This document shows, in pieces, positions 39,253 to 48,470 of a DNA stretch of 64,000 bases. The translations under genes and the position numbers were made by a program. Position 1 is the first letter of the stretch; each line of letters opens with the position of its first letter. This DNA comes from an uncultured Chlorobiaceae bacterium (GTDB lineage Bacteria; Bacteroidota; Chlorobiia; Chlorobiales; Chlorobiaceae): assembly GCA_903822595.1 (NCBI GenBank), contig CAIJPS010000020.1, positions 1 through 64,000 of the forward strand, given 5' to 3'. The notes below the pieces were generated by a model that worked only from the letters and a program-made list of their open reading frames with translations, was not told the origin of the DNA and searched no databases.

Positions 39253-41343
39253 TCAAGCAAGAGCAAAAATTTTATGGATGGCCAAAATGAGCGCATTAAT
39301 GGAAAACGGTTTCTGAATAAAGTTTACTCCCAAGTCAAGCACGCCCTGGTTGTTAATAACGTCTGTGGTGTAACCGGACATAAAAAGGGTTTTGAGGTTC
39401 GGAAATATTGACTGAAGTTTTTTTGAAAGGTCGCAACCATTCATCTCGGGCAAAACAACATCGGTTATGAGCAGGTGAATTTGGCCCCTGTGTTCACAGG
39501 CAATCCGGATTGCATCACTTGGAGCAGCAGCATCAAGTACCGTATACCCTTTATTTTCAAGCATAAGTTTGCAGATATTGAGGATATCAGGTTCGTCCTC
39601 GACAAGCAGTATCACCTCTTTGCTGCGGCCAACCGATGGTATCAATTGTTCGCTCTCTTCTTGATCAGCATAACCGATATTCCGTTGGAGATAGATTCGG
39701 AAGGTTGTACCCTTACCCTGCTCGCTCAGGCATTCGATAAATGCGCTGTTCTGCTTGATAATGCCATAGATTGTAGAAAGACCCAAGCCGATACTTTTTT
39801 TCTCCTTTGTGGTGAAGAATGGTTCGAAAATATGTGGGAGATCCTTTTTGGCGATGCCGCTGCCGTTATCGGTCACAACAAGCATAATATAATCGCCAGG
39901 CTCCTTGCAGGGATGGTTTGCGCTGCATTGGGATCTTTCAACGTGAACCCTGCGTGTTTCGATGGTAATTGTGCCGATACCATGTATAGCATCGCGTGAG
40001 TTGACACAAAGGTTTCCAAGAATCATGTCTATTTGGGAAGGATCGATCTTGACTGGAGTACTCTGCTGTTCGGGCCTCCAAACCAGAGAGATATTTTCTC
40101 CGATCAATCGCCTTAAAACAGTAAGCATCCTTTCAACCATGGTGTTCAAATCGAGAACAATTGGCATCACGCTCTGCTTTCGGGAGAAAGCAAGCAGTTG
40201 ATTGGTTAGATCGGCAGAGTGTTCAGTAGCCCGAAGAATAGCCTTCATATTGCTCAGGAGTGGCTCTTCGATAGCCTGGTGATTTATGGCCATTTCAACA
40301 TTGCCAAGAATTACCCCCAACATGTTATTGAAGTCGTGAGCTATACCGCCGGCAAGCTGGCCAATCAACTCCATTTTTTGAGCTTGCAGAAGTACCTCCT
40401 GGATCTTCTGTTCCGACAACTCTGCACGTTTACGAGCGACAATATCCCACGCGAGATTTGCCAGTGCATTGACCATTCTTGCATCATCCTCATCATAGTC
40501 GTATAATTTGCCTCCTACGCAAAGGAGTGCCGTAACGGTAACTCCCCGCATCAGGGGAACAAAAAGTATCCGATTCAAGCTGGAAGGGGTGTCCTGCGCA
40601 CCAGACTGATTTGTTGATACGGTGTAATTATTATCAATAACCGTACGTTTTTCCCGTATCGCATGTGCAAGTATCTCTTCTTCGTTCAGTGTGAAATTCA
40701 GTGTTTTTTCTTCCGGTACAGCTCTATTGATCTGCGTGTCGGTTGACGACACCCGCATCAAAAATGTTGCCTGATCATCAGAGATAACATGGAAAAAGCC
40801 GAACGAACTCTCTGTAATGCGTTCAACTTCTTCAAGAGTAACCTTTAGCAACTCCTCAGTGGAATTGTTCTCCATCATATCGAGCAGGCACAGGCGAAAT
40901 GCCGTGATAACTTCAGACCGTTTGCGTTCAGTAATGTCAATACCAACCGCGACAACAAAAGGATTGCCATCAATTATGATCCTCTTACCGGTTATCATAC
41001 GCCACTGGAATTTTGGTCCGCCGCGAAGCAAGACTCTCCCTTCGGAGGTCTCTTCAATACCGAAGTTCAGGACGTTCAGCATTTTTTCTAATGCAAGAGC
41101 TTTATCTGCCGGATGGAAAACCTCAAGGGCATCAGAATAACACATCTCACTTTCATCTTTTCCCACAATCTCATCACGATGATAAGCGTTCCACCATACA
41201 AGTCGTCCGTTGGCATCGTTAATGGAAAAAGAGCCGGGCAGACTCTCAACCATAGCTTTAGTGAAAGCACTTTCACGCTCCTTAATCCGATCTCCATCGG
41301 CTGAAAATGCATCTATTTTTTTGTTGCACTTTTTCTCTGTCAT
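39253..41343 (-). CDS. hybrid sensor histidine kinase (PAS-GAF-HisKA-HATPase-REC)
   Basis: 696 residues. One PAS domain (about 25-145; SFSINDANGRLVWWNAYHRD) precedes a GAF domain (about 155-305), a HisKA helix with [17 protein letters not shown], an ATPase domain ([29 protein letters not shown]) and a C-terminal receiver (VEDEPD, LITDVVLPEMNG, QKPFS). It is a shorter paralogue of the 16174-19074 kinase; the PAS corresponds to that protein's second PAS. No membrane helix is seen. It lies alone with no adjacent response regulator. Confidence 0.92.
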   Translation of the reverse strand: MTEKKCNKKIDAFSADGDRIKERESAFTKAMVESLPGSFSINDANGRLVWWNAYHRDEIVGKDESEMCYSDALEVFHPADKALALEKMLNVLNFGIEETSEGRVLLRGGPKFQWRMITGKRIIIDGNPFVVAVGIDITERKRSEVITAFRLCLLDMMENNSTEELLKVTLEEVERITESSFGFFHVISDDQATFLMRVSSTDTQINRAVPEEKTLNFTLNEEEILAHAIREKRTVIDNNYTVSTNQSGAQDTPSSLNRILFVPLMRGVTVTALLCVGGKLYDYDEDDARMVNALANLAWDIVARKRAELSEQKIQEVLLQAQKMELIGQLAGGIAHDFNNMLGVILGNVEMAINHQAIEEPLLSNMKAILRATEHSADLTNQLLAFSRKQSVMPIVLDLNTMVERMLTVLRRLIGENISLVWRPEQQSTPVKIDPSQIDMILGNLCVNSRDAIHGIGTITIETRRVHVERSQCSANHPCKEPGDYIMLVVTDNGSGIAKKDLPHIFEPFFTTKEKKSIGLGLSTIYGIIKQNSAFIECLSEQGKGTTFRIYLQRNIGYADQEESEQLIPSVGRSKEVILLVEDEPDILNICKLMLENKGYTVLDAAAPSDAIRIACEHRGQIHLLITDVVLPEMNGCDLSKKLQSIFPNLKTLFMSGYTTDVINNQGVLDLGVNFIQKPFSINALILAIHKIFALA

Positions 41344-41739
41344 TGGAAATTGTTTACGCTTTTGTCAAATTTGTGATACTTTCAGTGGTCGTTTTATGCA
41401 GACAGTATTTCGAAGGCATTATGATCAGCAAAAAAAATTTCACGACCATAATCTAAAATAAAATAAAACTATAGCACCGCTTTTTTTCTGGCAAACATTG
41501 CAAAGTTGATAATGGCGCTGACAACGTAGCAGATGATTAACCTGTTCAAAAACCGTGGCAAGCTTTTAAAAAATTGGTTATTATCCGCCATACAGGCACT
41601 AAGGACGTCAGATATCCAAAAAGCTTTTCCTGAAAGATAAGAAACGGTCTTGGGGGCTCCTTTTACTGCCGAGCCTCACTTTTCTTTGTGCGGGCTGCTA
41701 CCAGTTGCACTACAGGCTCCTAACTCTCCAGGCGCATCT
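41344..41739. other. divergent intergenic spacer of about 400 bases
   Basis: Lies between the divergent kinase and DUF218 genes. It should hold two promoters, but I see no clear regulatory sites, repeats or small ORF. Confidence 0.35.
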
Positions 41740-42330
41740 ATGAAACTCTTTTTTAAGCTTACCTTTATTCTTCTTCTTTTGGTAAGTGTCACAGCCACCA
41801 TCTTTTTTTTCAGCCTTGGCATACTTGTTTCGCAAAATGCCGAAAATCCCGAAAAAAGCGATGTCATTATTGTACTGGGTGGTGATAACGGACTCAGGGT
41901 GCGCAAAGGTGCGGAACTCTATAATGGTGGGTATGCCTCCCATGTCATTCTTACGGGGATTGATGAACGATTCTACCATTCCGGCCATCCGAATTGGCGC
42001 GAACGTCGGATGATGGCGCTCGGTGTCCCAAAAAACGCAATTAAGGTCGATACCAAATCCAAAACGACCTGGGAGGAGGCAAAGAACACTTCAAATACTA
42101 TGGAGAAAAAAGGATGGAAAAGTGCGATTGTCGTCAGCGACCCCCCACATATGCTCAGGCTTCATCAAACATGGAGCAGGGCATTTGAAGGGTCGTCAAA
42201 AAAATTTATCCTGGTATCAACAAACCCTTCGTGGTGGCATAAGGGACTTTGGTGGACCAACAGACAAAGCTACCAGTTTGTGATCAGCGAGATCAAAAAA
42301 AACCTCTTTTATGCTGCAGTTTACTACTAA
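41740..42330 (+). CDS. DUF218/YdcF-SanA-like membrane protein
   Basis: 196 residues from ATG 41740; the open frame reaches 41650 but the extra 30 residues lack family character. One N-terminal helix (about 4-27) anchors it. The DUF218 core shows SDVIIVLGGDNGLRVRKGAELY, HVILTG, TTWEEAKNT and AIVVSDPPHMLRL. ElyC/SanA/YdcF members act in envelope integrity, though the chemistry is unclear. Single-gene unit. Confidence 0.88.
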   Translation: MKLFFKLTFILLLLVSVTATIFFFSLGILVSQNAENPEKSDVIIVLGGDNGLRVRKGAELYNGGYASHVILTGIDERFYHSGHPNWRERRMMALGVPKNAIKVDTKSKTTWEEAKNTSNTMEKKGWKSAIVVSDPPHMLRLHQTWSRAFEGSSKKFILVSTNPSWWHKGLWWTNRQSYQFVISEIKKNLFYAAVYY

Positions 42331-42336
42331 AAAAAA

Positions 42337-42495
42337 TCAGGAGTGTCCACCAACAACAATGCGCATGATTTTCACATTTAAAATGACGAAGCGAACAAGT
42401 TGCCATAGCAGGTTTTTCCGCCAATAGAGAGTCCCTTTTGACGGTACCGGAGGATAAGCCTCGTCATAATATGCCTTGACTTTATTTGTGCCCAT
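42337..42495 (-). CDS. 52-residue protein downstream of sulfide:quinone oxidoreductase
   Basis: A short ORF starting MGTNKVKAYYDEAYPPVPSK, then GTLYWRKNLLWQLVRFVI and LNVKIMRIVVGGHS. It begins 37 bases after the SQR stop on the same strand and looks genuine: natural composition, an N-terminal polar part and a C-terminal amphipathic or membrane-touching helix rich in Trp, Leu and Val. Co-transcription with SQR suggests an accessory or anchoring role for this peripheral membrane enzyme, which is inference only. No family recognised. Confidence 0.7.
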   Translation of the reverse strand: MGTNKVKAYYDEAYPPVPSKGTLYWRKNLLWQLVRFVILNVKIMRIVVGGHS

Positions 42496-42532
42496 AATTT
42501 TGCTTATTTAGAGTTGTTCTTCACAGTACAGA

Positions 42533-43987
42533 TTATTCGGGAATTAACCACCAGAACGGATAACCCTTTGCCTTGTGGAAAAAAAGATAGTGCAGGATCA
42601 CTTTTAGCCAATGTCCTGCCAGACCAGCCTCCCCAAGTGAGTAATTCATGTCACGACCCCATTCAGGATACTTGTTCCAGTCAGGGACAACCGGGAAAAG
42701 GGTCATTGATGCGCCAAGACCATCAAATGAACCAAATCCGGCAGATACGACACACGCAGCGCCCATTCTACTCATTGAGGCTTTGTGGCGATGCTCCCCG
42801 GCTCCCTGAATTTTCTCTGCAATATTAAGTGCTACAATTTTCCCCATAACACCAGCCGGCATTCCGGTGCGCGGAGCAGTCGGGAAAATCTGGCGGCCAC
42901 TCGGACTCGACATAGGTTTTGAGATCGGATGCGGGGGGGCAAAGGCAATGCCTGGAGCATAAATGTTTTTGAACATAGGATTCTGGTAAATCGAGGGCCA
43001 ATCATCAGCATCCCACTCCTCAAACGGTTTTACCGTGTAATTCGCATCAACCTTCATAAACTTGTTCGGTGCAAACATCTTCTCAGTAATATCGTTTCCT
43101 GACTTGTCATAAGAGGTAAGTCCCACACCTGAAAATGAAGGAATAAGCATGGCGAAATCAAATTCCTGTGGCTTTTCTTCTCCATCAAGCGTTTCGTAAT
43201 AGGCCATGCCGGGTTCAACCTTATAGACTCCGGCACGTCTGATCCAGTTGATGCCGTACTCGGCCATTATGGATTCGGTGAAAACTTTTGTCGGAGTGTA
43301 GTAGCCTCCCCGGTTAATAAAGGCACCACCCATTCCAAAATCCCCCAGTTCGTACTCATTCGACAGCCAGGTAATTTGCGCCATATGGCTGAGACCGAGT
43401 TTTGAAATTTCGTAGGCAACATTAAGAATATATTCAAAAGCAGCCCCTTGGCAGGTTGCCATTGGATGACCGGTACCAATCAAAATCCGCTGCTTTTGAC
43501 CTGCCTTCATCTTCTTGATATTGTCCTGAAGATTCTCCCAGGCCTGTGCAGCATGATTATAGGTACAAACCGAAAATGTGTTTTTATCCGGTCCAAGGCC
43601 TTCTGTCGCATCAAAATTCAGCTTTGGACCAGTGGCATTGACAAGATAATCATAGTCCACCTGTTCTGTCTGACCTTCTCGTACTCCATCGGTGTATTGA
43701 ATCGTCACATATCCTTTTGCAATTTTTCCATCACCCTCCGGATGGATTTCAACCGCTTTTGCCTGTTTAAGGATAATCCCCCAACGGGTATAGACTTTCT
43801 TCAGCTCGAACCTTACCTCATCAATAGACATGCGGCCAACACCTACCCAGATGTTTGATGGAATCCACTGATAATAAGCGTTAGGAGTAACAACCACCAC
43901 CTCGTGATGCTTCCCAAGTTTCTTTTTGAGAAACGAAGCACAGGTATGCCCTGAAATTCCAGCCCCAAGAACAACAACTTTCGCCAT
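42533..43987 (-). CDS. sqr: sulfide:quinone oxidoreductase family flavoprotein
   Basis: 484 residues. It opens with the FAD motif VVVLGAGISGHTCASFL, has YYQWIPSNIWVGVG, the VNATGPKL motif, ATCQGAAFEYI and GMPAGVMGKIVALNIAEKI, matching divergent SQR types found in green sulfur bacteria. It would oxidise sulfide at the membrane and reduce quinone. Cysteines are at 16, 141, 179 and 412. In well-studied SQRs a third active Cys lies in a GVCVA-PP-like loop; here the loop reads GIAFAPP (346-352) with Ala at that place, so the mechanism may differ. The C-terminal HYLFFHKAKGYPFWW suggests membrane contact. The exact SQR type is not assigned. Confidence 0.85.
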   Translation of the reverse strand: MAKVVVLGAGISGHTCASFLKKKLGKHHEVVVVTPNAYYQWIPSNIWVGVGRMSIDEVRFELKKVYTRWGIILKQAKAVEIHPEGDGKIAKGYVTIQYTDGVREGQTEQVDYDYLVNATGPKLNFDATEGLGPDKNTFSVCTYNHAAQAWENLQDNIKKMKAGQKQRILIGTGHPMATCQGAAFEYILNVAYEISKLGLSHMAQITWLSNEYELGDFGMGGAFINRGGYYTPTKVFTESIMAEYGINWIRRAGVYKVEPGMAYYETLDGEEKPQEFDFAMLIPSFSGVGLTSYDKSGNDITEKMFAPNKFMKVDANYTVKPFEEWDADDWPSIYQNPMFKNIYAPGIAFAPPHPISKPMSSPSGRQIFPTAPRTGMPAGVMGKIVALNIAEKIQGAGEHRHKASMSRMGAACVVSAGFGSFDGLGASMTLFPVVPDWNKYPEWGRDMNYSLGEAGLAGHWLKVILHYLFFHKAKGYPFWWLIPE

Positions 43988-44051
43988 AGATTGTCAATTT
44001 TTTCAATGAAAAACAACAATTACTTGTTATATATGAGTATATAGTTATTTA

Positions 44052-44569
44052 ATGATTAATGAGCAAGCGGGAAATTTGTTTTTACTCATGTTCCCGCCAA
44101 CATGGCCTCAAGATTGCTCTCCACTCTTCCAATAGGTCTGATACCAAATGTATTGATCTGCACGGCTGCAACATTTTGAATAAGGAACTCGGGAAGTGTT
44201 GGTTCGGGACGGATACCTTTCACCTCAAGAAAGAGCAGAGACGGCAGTACGGTAACAGCTTTCTTCTCGTACCAAGCAATATCGAAAGAGATCGGTAGAT
44301 TGTTGATATCCTCAAGGGCAAATGTGCAAGCAAGGCATCCAGCTCGTCATGCATGGCAAGTGTTTTGCGAATTTGTGCCCTGCTTCAACTCTTGCCATTC
44401 CGTGATTACCATAAGCGCGTATTGTCTCACAAAACCGAAGCCCAACGTTGACAACCATGGTGTAATCCCTGAAAGCGCGATGCGTTGGCTCCGCTATGCC
44501 AAGCCTCTGCATTATCCGGTTGAGCAATGATGATTCTGATGATCTTCGAAGTTCTCCCCCGATATCCAC
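44052..44569 (-). pseudogene. remnant of an unrecognised gene
   Basis: Two minus-strand frames together look coding but are broken. The first, 44312-44569, gives residues such as RFCETIRAYGNHGMARVEAG. The second, ending at about 44090, gives EDINNLPISFDIAWYEKKAV and TVLPSLLFLEVKGIRPEPTL. Joining them needs at least one frameshift near 44310. Natural-looking composition and lack of an intact frame argue for a decayed gene. I cannot name the family. Confidence 0.4.
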
Positions 44570-44599
44570 CCATGGTATCTTTCAGTATGGTTTGCAATC

Positions 44600-44815
44600 C
44601 CTTAAATTTCGCAAAAAATACCCTGTCAACAAAAACAAATTTTTAAAAAAAACAGGCATGTTGAAATGCAGGATGAAATGCCAACATCTTCAAGGAAAAA
44701 TGGCAGAGCAAGGATTAGATGGTGTTTAAAAGAGGTGAAATCAATAAAAAAATGGTAACCTGTTCTACACAGTCGAAGGATTGCAAATGAAGGTTACCAC
44801 GAGGAAATGCATATT
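44600..44815 (+). pseudogene. probable higB toxin remnant
   Basis: Immediately upstream of higA, in-frame fragments recall the end of RelE/HigB toxins: ARIRWCLKEV near 44710-44740, and IANEGYHEEMHIM leading into the higA start, comparable with the usual D-E-YH end just before higA. Stops and frame changes interrupt it. The match is by eye and modest, but the position is right. Confidence 0.35.
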
Positions 44816-45124
44816 ATGGTTGTTAAAAAAATGTTGCCTCTTCATCCAGGAACGGTTCTGCTTGAAGAGTACCTTACCCCCATGAACCTTAGTGAAAACA
44901 GAATTGCTGAGGATATGCGTATTCCCGTTTGGCGGATCAATGATATTATTGCCGGAAAGCGGTGCATAACAGCCGAGACGGCCCTGCGTCTTGCGCGCTA
45001 TTTCAGTACACCGCCCCAGTTCTGGTTTGGTCTGCAGATGGATTACGATCTTAAAGTTGCTTTGAACAATGAGGGCGCAAACATAGAGCGTGAGATCAAG
45101 GCCTATGACGAATCAAGACCTTAA
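44807..45124 (+). CDS. higA: HigA-family antitoxin (XRE)
   Basis: 105 residues, or 102 from Met4. It has the HigA opening LHPGTVLLEEYLTPMNLSE, a helix-turn-helix (RIPVWRINDIIAGKR), and TAETALRLARYFSTPPQFWF, then LQMDYDLKVA, all typical of the virulence-associated VapI/HigA group. It should bind its own promoter and neutralise HigB. The toxin gene upstream appears decayed, so this is probably an orphan antitoxin. Confidence 0.88.
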   Translation: MHIMVVKKMLPLHPGTVLLEEYLTPMNLSENRIAEDMRIPVWRINDIIAGKRCITAETALRLARYFSTPPQFWFGLQMDYDLKVALNNEGANIEREIKAYDESRP

Positions 45125-45234
45125 GATTTTCTACTTGCTCTCGACAGCATTACTATCCGCTTCCGCAGCAAGCTCCGGTGGATAACCCATCCTCACATCG
45201 AAAGCTTTCCTGAGCCATATATTTCACGGCCTTT

Positions 45235-45847
45235 TTAAAGCCCTGAGGCCTCAAAGATCTTTTCAATGATCATCCCGCCCCAGTCTCCCTGCTTTTTCGA
45301 GTCGCCCTTTATGGCCCGTGCGCGCATGTTCGCCTCTTCGCTCACTCTGCCACTCAACACTTGCAACTGGCGGACCTGTTCGACAAGGCGTGCTGATTGT
45401 TCGGTATCACTGTGATGCACTTCGTCAACCCTCTTCCGAAATGAGTCAAGCTGTTTTCGCAAGGGCTGCAGAATTCCATCCATTCGTTTGCGATTTTCCA
45501 AACCAAGATCTCTGCCGCGATCCTCGAAAATTCTGTTGGAGAGGTTTTCAAATTCCATTTTCATTCGCGATTCTGACTCCTGCATAAGGGCTATTTTTTC
45601 CCTGGCGCTATGCTGTTCGTTCATGATATCGGCTTCAAGGCGAGCTTGTTTAATTTTAAAATTTTCAAGTTCCTGAGATTTTTACTCAAGCCGCAAGACC
45701 AAAGCTTGGGCATCAACTTCAAGAGATCGAAGGCGCTGAAATTCGGCTTTCAGAGGAGCATCATGCAACAAATACAATACGATAGGTCACAATGGCAAGC
45801 AGAACAAAAAGAGGAAGGAAAAGTAAAAAAGAGATGGCTTCGGTCAT
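45235..45847 (-). pseudogene. rmuC: rmuC remnant, truncated and frameshifted
   Basis: An RmuC-like gene in pieces. ATG 45847 opens MTEAISFLLFLPLFVLLAIV (membrane anchor), then TGA. After a frame change comes DAPLKAEFQRLRSLEVDAQA, ending in an in-frame TAA near 45680. From 45624 an intact 129-residue frame gives FENLSNRIFEDRG, PLRKQLDSFRKRV and KGDSKKQGDWGGMIIEKIFE, ending ASGL and TAA. The nuclease-like C-terminal domain that should follow is absent. RmuC is linked to limiting DNA inversions. Three separate lesions make loss of function near certain. Confidence 0.85.
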
Positions 45848-46004
45848 GAGTATTCCCCGATGTATGAAATGAAAATCGATGGCTTTTTTATGGCCTTTAC
45901 GGTTTATTTAATGATGATAATAATCTTTAGCTGTTGATGAGACAAATAAGAGCGCAGCTAATTTGTAAAGAATAACTTTTTTCTTACCTTGACACACTTG
46001 TAAC

Positions 46005-46078
46005 GGCGAAGTGGCCGAGTGGTTAGGCAGAGGTCTGCAAAACCTTCTACAGCGGTTCGAGTCCGCTCTTCGCCTCCA
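46005..46078 (+). tRNA. tRNA-Cys (GCA)
   Basis: A cloverleaf with acceptor stem GGCGAAG pairing CTTCGCC, anticodon GCA in the loop CTGCAAA, T loop GGTTCGAGTCC, U discriminator and encoded CCA. It sits upstream of a strong terminator at 46084-46115. Confidence 0.95.
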
Positions 46079-46083
46079 GCAAC

Positions 46084-46115
46084 AAAAAAAGCCTGCACGA
46101 ATGCAGGCTTTTTTT
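46084..46115. terminator. bidirectional intrinsic terminator between tRNA-Cys and the sugar operon
   Basis: A seven-base-pair stem (GCCTGCA with TGCAGGC) and four-base loop CGAA, flanked by seven A and seven T, so it works on both strands. It ends the tRNA transcript and, on the other strand, the operon at 46147-51220. Confidence 0.9.
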
Positions 46116-46146
46116 GTTAACAACACAACAAGAAGCAAGTAAAAGG

Positions 46147-47304
46147 CTACCCTATCTTTTCCGCACCGGAAATGATAGCCTCGACCAGCTTGTCAATAGT
46201 CCCGTCATCCATCAGCACGGGAATGTTAAGGCAGATACTGCTGCGTAGCATGATGCCGGTTTTTGGCCAGAGATTTTCAAGATCGGTGCCACGATAGCGG
46301 TCGTATTCACCAAGAAGATGGCCCCAAACGCCAGCGAAATGCCAGTCGAGCGCTTCAGGCAGAATCTTTGTACCGAAACCATGCTCGGTCAGGTGTGCTT
46401 CGAACTGTAATGCCGTATCACGATCCCTGACCCTGAAAATAAGAGTATCTCCCTGTGCACCAGCTTCATCGCTGAAGGGTCGGAAAATAATGTTGTCGAG
46501 ATGGCGGATCGCCTCCTTGATTTTCTTCTTGTTTGCTCTTGATTTTGAAAGAATCGTCTCAATTTTGGCCAACTGGGCAAGACCGATTGCTGCTGTCACT
46601 TCGCTGAGACGCAAATTCAGTCCTTTTGAGCGTCTGGGATCCTTGCCTCTTGGTAACCCTGGAAGATGCATGTGGCCGTGATCAGAAAATTCTGCTGCTC
46701 GGTCATAAATCTCCTTGTCGTTGGTCACAATAATTCCGCCCTCACCGGTATGAAGCGTTTTACCGGCATCAAACGAGAAGGAAGCGACACTGCCAAAGGT
46801 ACCGAGTTTTTGTCCTTTGTATGAGGCTCCAAGCGCCTGTGCAGCATCCTCAATCAAGATGAGACCATGCTTCTTGCAAAGCGCCGAAAGCTCATCCATT
46901 TTTGGAGAAGCCCACATGGGAATGGCTACAACCGCTTTCGTTACCGGAGTAATAGCCTTTTCAACTTCCAGCGGGTCGAGATGATAGGTTTCATCAAGCT
47001 CAACCGGCACCGGCACCGCACCAAGCGCACTGATCGCCTCTACCGGAGCAATAAACGTCCATGCTGTTGTGATGACTTCATCGCCAGGGCCAATCCCCGC
47101 ACCGGCAAGTGCACAATGAATTGCAGCCGTACCGGAAGAAACAGCATGGGCATATTTTACACCCATCCATGCGGCAAATTTCTCTTCAAACTCCCTTGCC
47201 TTGTAATTGCCCCCGCCGTAACGGTATAAATTGACCTTCTCCCTGCTGAACAGCTCCTGTATTTCAGCAAGTTCTTCACGACCGATTAATTCTGCGCCAG
47301 CCAT
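46147..47304 (-). CDS. DegT/DnrJ-family PLP aminotransferase, KdnA-like
   Basis: 385 residues. The PLP Lys is Lys182 in SFDAGKTLHTGEGG; AVSSGTAAIHCALAG, GDEVITTAWTF and IEDAAQALGA are the other family motifs. DegT enzymes aminate keto sugars. It lies 23 bases downstream of an iron-type alcohol dehydrogenase. That pairing is the arrangement of KdnA and KdnB, which in Shewanella replace the C8 hydroxyl of Kdo with an amine to make 8-amino-Kdo. The role is inferred from context and general family resemblance. Confidence 0.85.
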   Translation of the reverse strand: MAGAELIGREELAEIQELFSREKVNLYRYGGGNYKAREFEEKFAAWMGVKYAHAVSSGTAAIHCALAGAGIGPGDEVITTAWTFIAPVEAISALGAVPVPVELDETYHLDPLEVEKAITPVTKAVVAIPMWASPKMDELSALCKKHGLILIEDAAQALGASYKGQKLGTFGSVASFSFDAGKTLHTGEGGIIVTNDKEIYDRAAEFSDHGHMHLPGLPRGKDPRRSKGLNLRLSEVTAAIGLAQLAKIETILSKSRANKKKIKEAIRHLDNIIFRPFSDEAGAQGDTLIFRVRDRDTALQFEAHLTEHGFGTKILPEALDWHFAGVWGHLLGEYDRYRGTDLENLWPKTGIMLRSSICLNIPVLMDDGTIDKLVEAIISGAEKIG

Positions 47305-47327
47305 AATAATGTATTCCTGCTCGTTTT

Positions 47328-48458
47328 TTAGGTTAATTGAGAAACAACGGCGAGTGCCGATTCTTCGGTAAATTCGACAGGATTCCCCGAAAAAGATCCT
47401 TTCAGGGCTTCCGATGCGTTACGGGCAAATTCGGCAATATTGCCCTTGCCATAGCCGTAAGGGACAAGCGAAGGAATCTGCAGTTGCCGATAAAGTTCGT
47501 CCATCTCTTCAAGCAGTTCAATCGTAGCCTCTTTGGGCGAGGGTGTCGAACGCATTGGATTGAGAAGGGCATATTTTTCATAACCCTGAAGATGGTTGTA
47601 ACGCATGACCTCTTTGAGAAAGATTGCCCCGGCAAGACCGTGCGGAACACGGTGCTTTACTCCGAGATAGTAGGCAAAACCATTAGTCGGACCATCTCCG
47701 GAGTTCATAAGTGCCGCTGTACCGCAAACACTGCCAATTGCCAGATCTAAACGTGACTCTGCCCGATCAAGCTGATTTTGTTGCAACGCATAAAAGGTGC
47801 GCTGGAACCCCTCGACGGCAAAAATCCTGCTCAACGCCGTATGCTTTACCGAACCGAAACTGTCAACGCAGTGCACAAGGCTGTCCATAGCCGACGCAAT
47901 AACACTTTCAAGAGGAGCAGTCATGGAGAGTTGCGGGTCGATGACAGCTTTTTTCGGGAAATTTTTCCGGCTGTTAATACCAAGTTTACGCCCCTCAACC
48001 TCATCAATAAAGACAGCGTTAAAGCTGATTTCCGCACCGCTGCCCAGAAGTGATGGAACGGTTACAAGTGGCAGAGGATCATGGACTCCTGAAGGGAATC
48101 CCTTGAGTGAAAGAGCTGGAACGGTGTTCGTCATAAGCAGAGCCACCCCTTTACCAAGATCGAGCGTGCTTCCCCCGCCAATAGCAACAAGAGCGTCAGG
48201 AAGATTGCTCCGGAAAAATTCGGCTACATTTTCAAGATGTGTATAGGTTGGCTCTCCACCAAATTCGTTGCAATAGAGCACTGCATCACTATATGCGGAG
48301 GTAAGCTTCATCAAAACCTCTTGAAAATAAAGACTGCCAGCTACATTGGCGTCGTAGATGATTCCGGGCTTCTTCACTGATAATTGTGCCAAATGTTCAT
48401 TCAGCTTCAGCGCTTCGTTAACCCCGATAACAAGATCGGTGGATAAAAAGAAATTCAT
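47328..48458 (-). CDS. iron-containing alcohol dehydrogenase, KdnB-like
   Basis: 376 residues of the group III (Fe-ADH) family. NAD site GGGSTLDLGK at 94-103, VTVPSLLGSGAEIS, and the metal-binding C-terminal half with SAMDSLVHCVDS and KHRVPHGLAGAI, which carry His ligands. Partnered with a DegT aminotransferase gene, it fits KdnB, which oxidises the C8 hydroxyl of Kdo. Other alcohol or dehydroquinate-like roles are possible. It sits 12 bases after the cytidylyltransferase gene. Confidence 0.85.
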   Translation of the reverse strand: MNFFLSTDLVIGVNEALKLNEHLAQLSVKKPGIIYDANVAGSLYFQEVLMKLTSAYSDAVLYCNEFGGEPTYTHLENVAEFFRSNLPDALVAIGGGSTLDLGKGVALLMTNTVPALSLKGFPSGVHDPLPLVTVPSLLGSGAEISFNAVFIDEVEGRKLGINSRKNFPKKAVIDPQLSMTAPLESVIASAMDSLVHCVDSFGSVKHTALSRIFAVEGFQRTFYALQQNQLDRAESRLDLAIGSVCGTAALMNSGDGPTNGFAYYLGVKHRVPHGLAGAIFLKEVMRYNHLQGYEKYALLNPMRSTPSPKEATIELLEEMDELYRQLQIPSLVPYGYGKGNIAEFARNASEALKGSFSGNPVEFTEESALAVVSQLT

Positions 48459-48470
48459 AACAACAGTGAT

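Noticed and set aside
42514-42828. 104-residue plus-strand frame
   Set aside because: Antisense shadow of the SQR 3' end.
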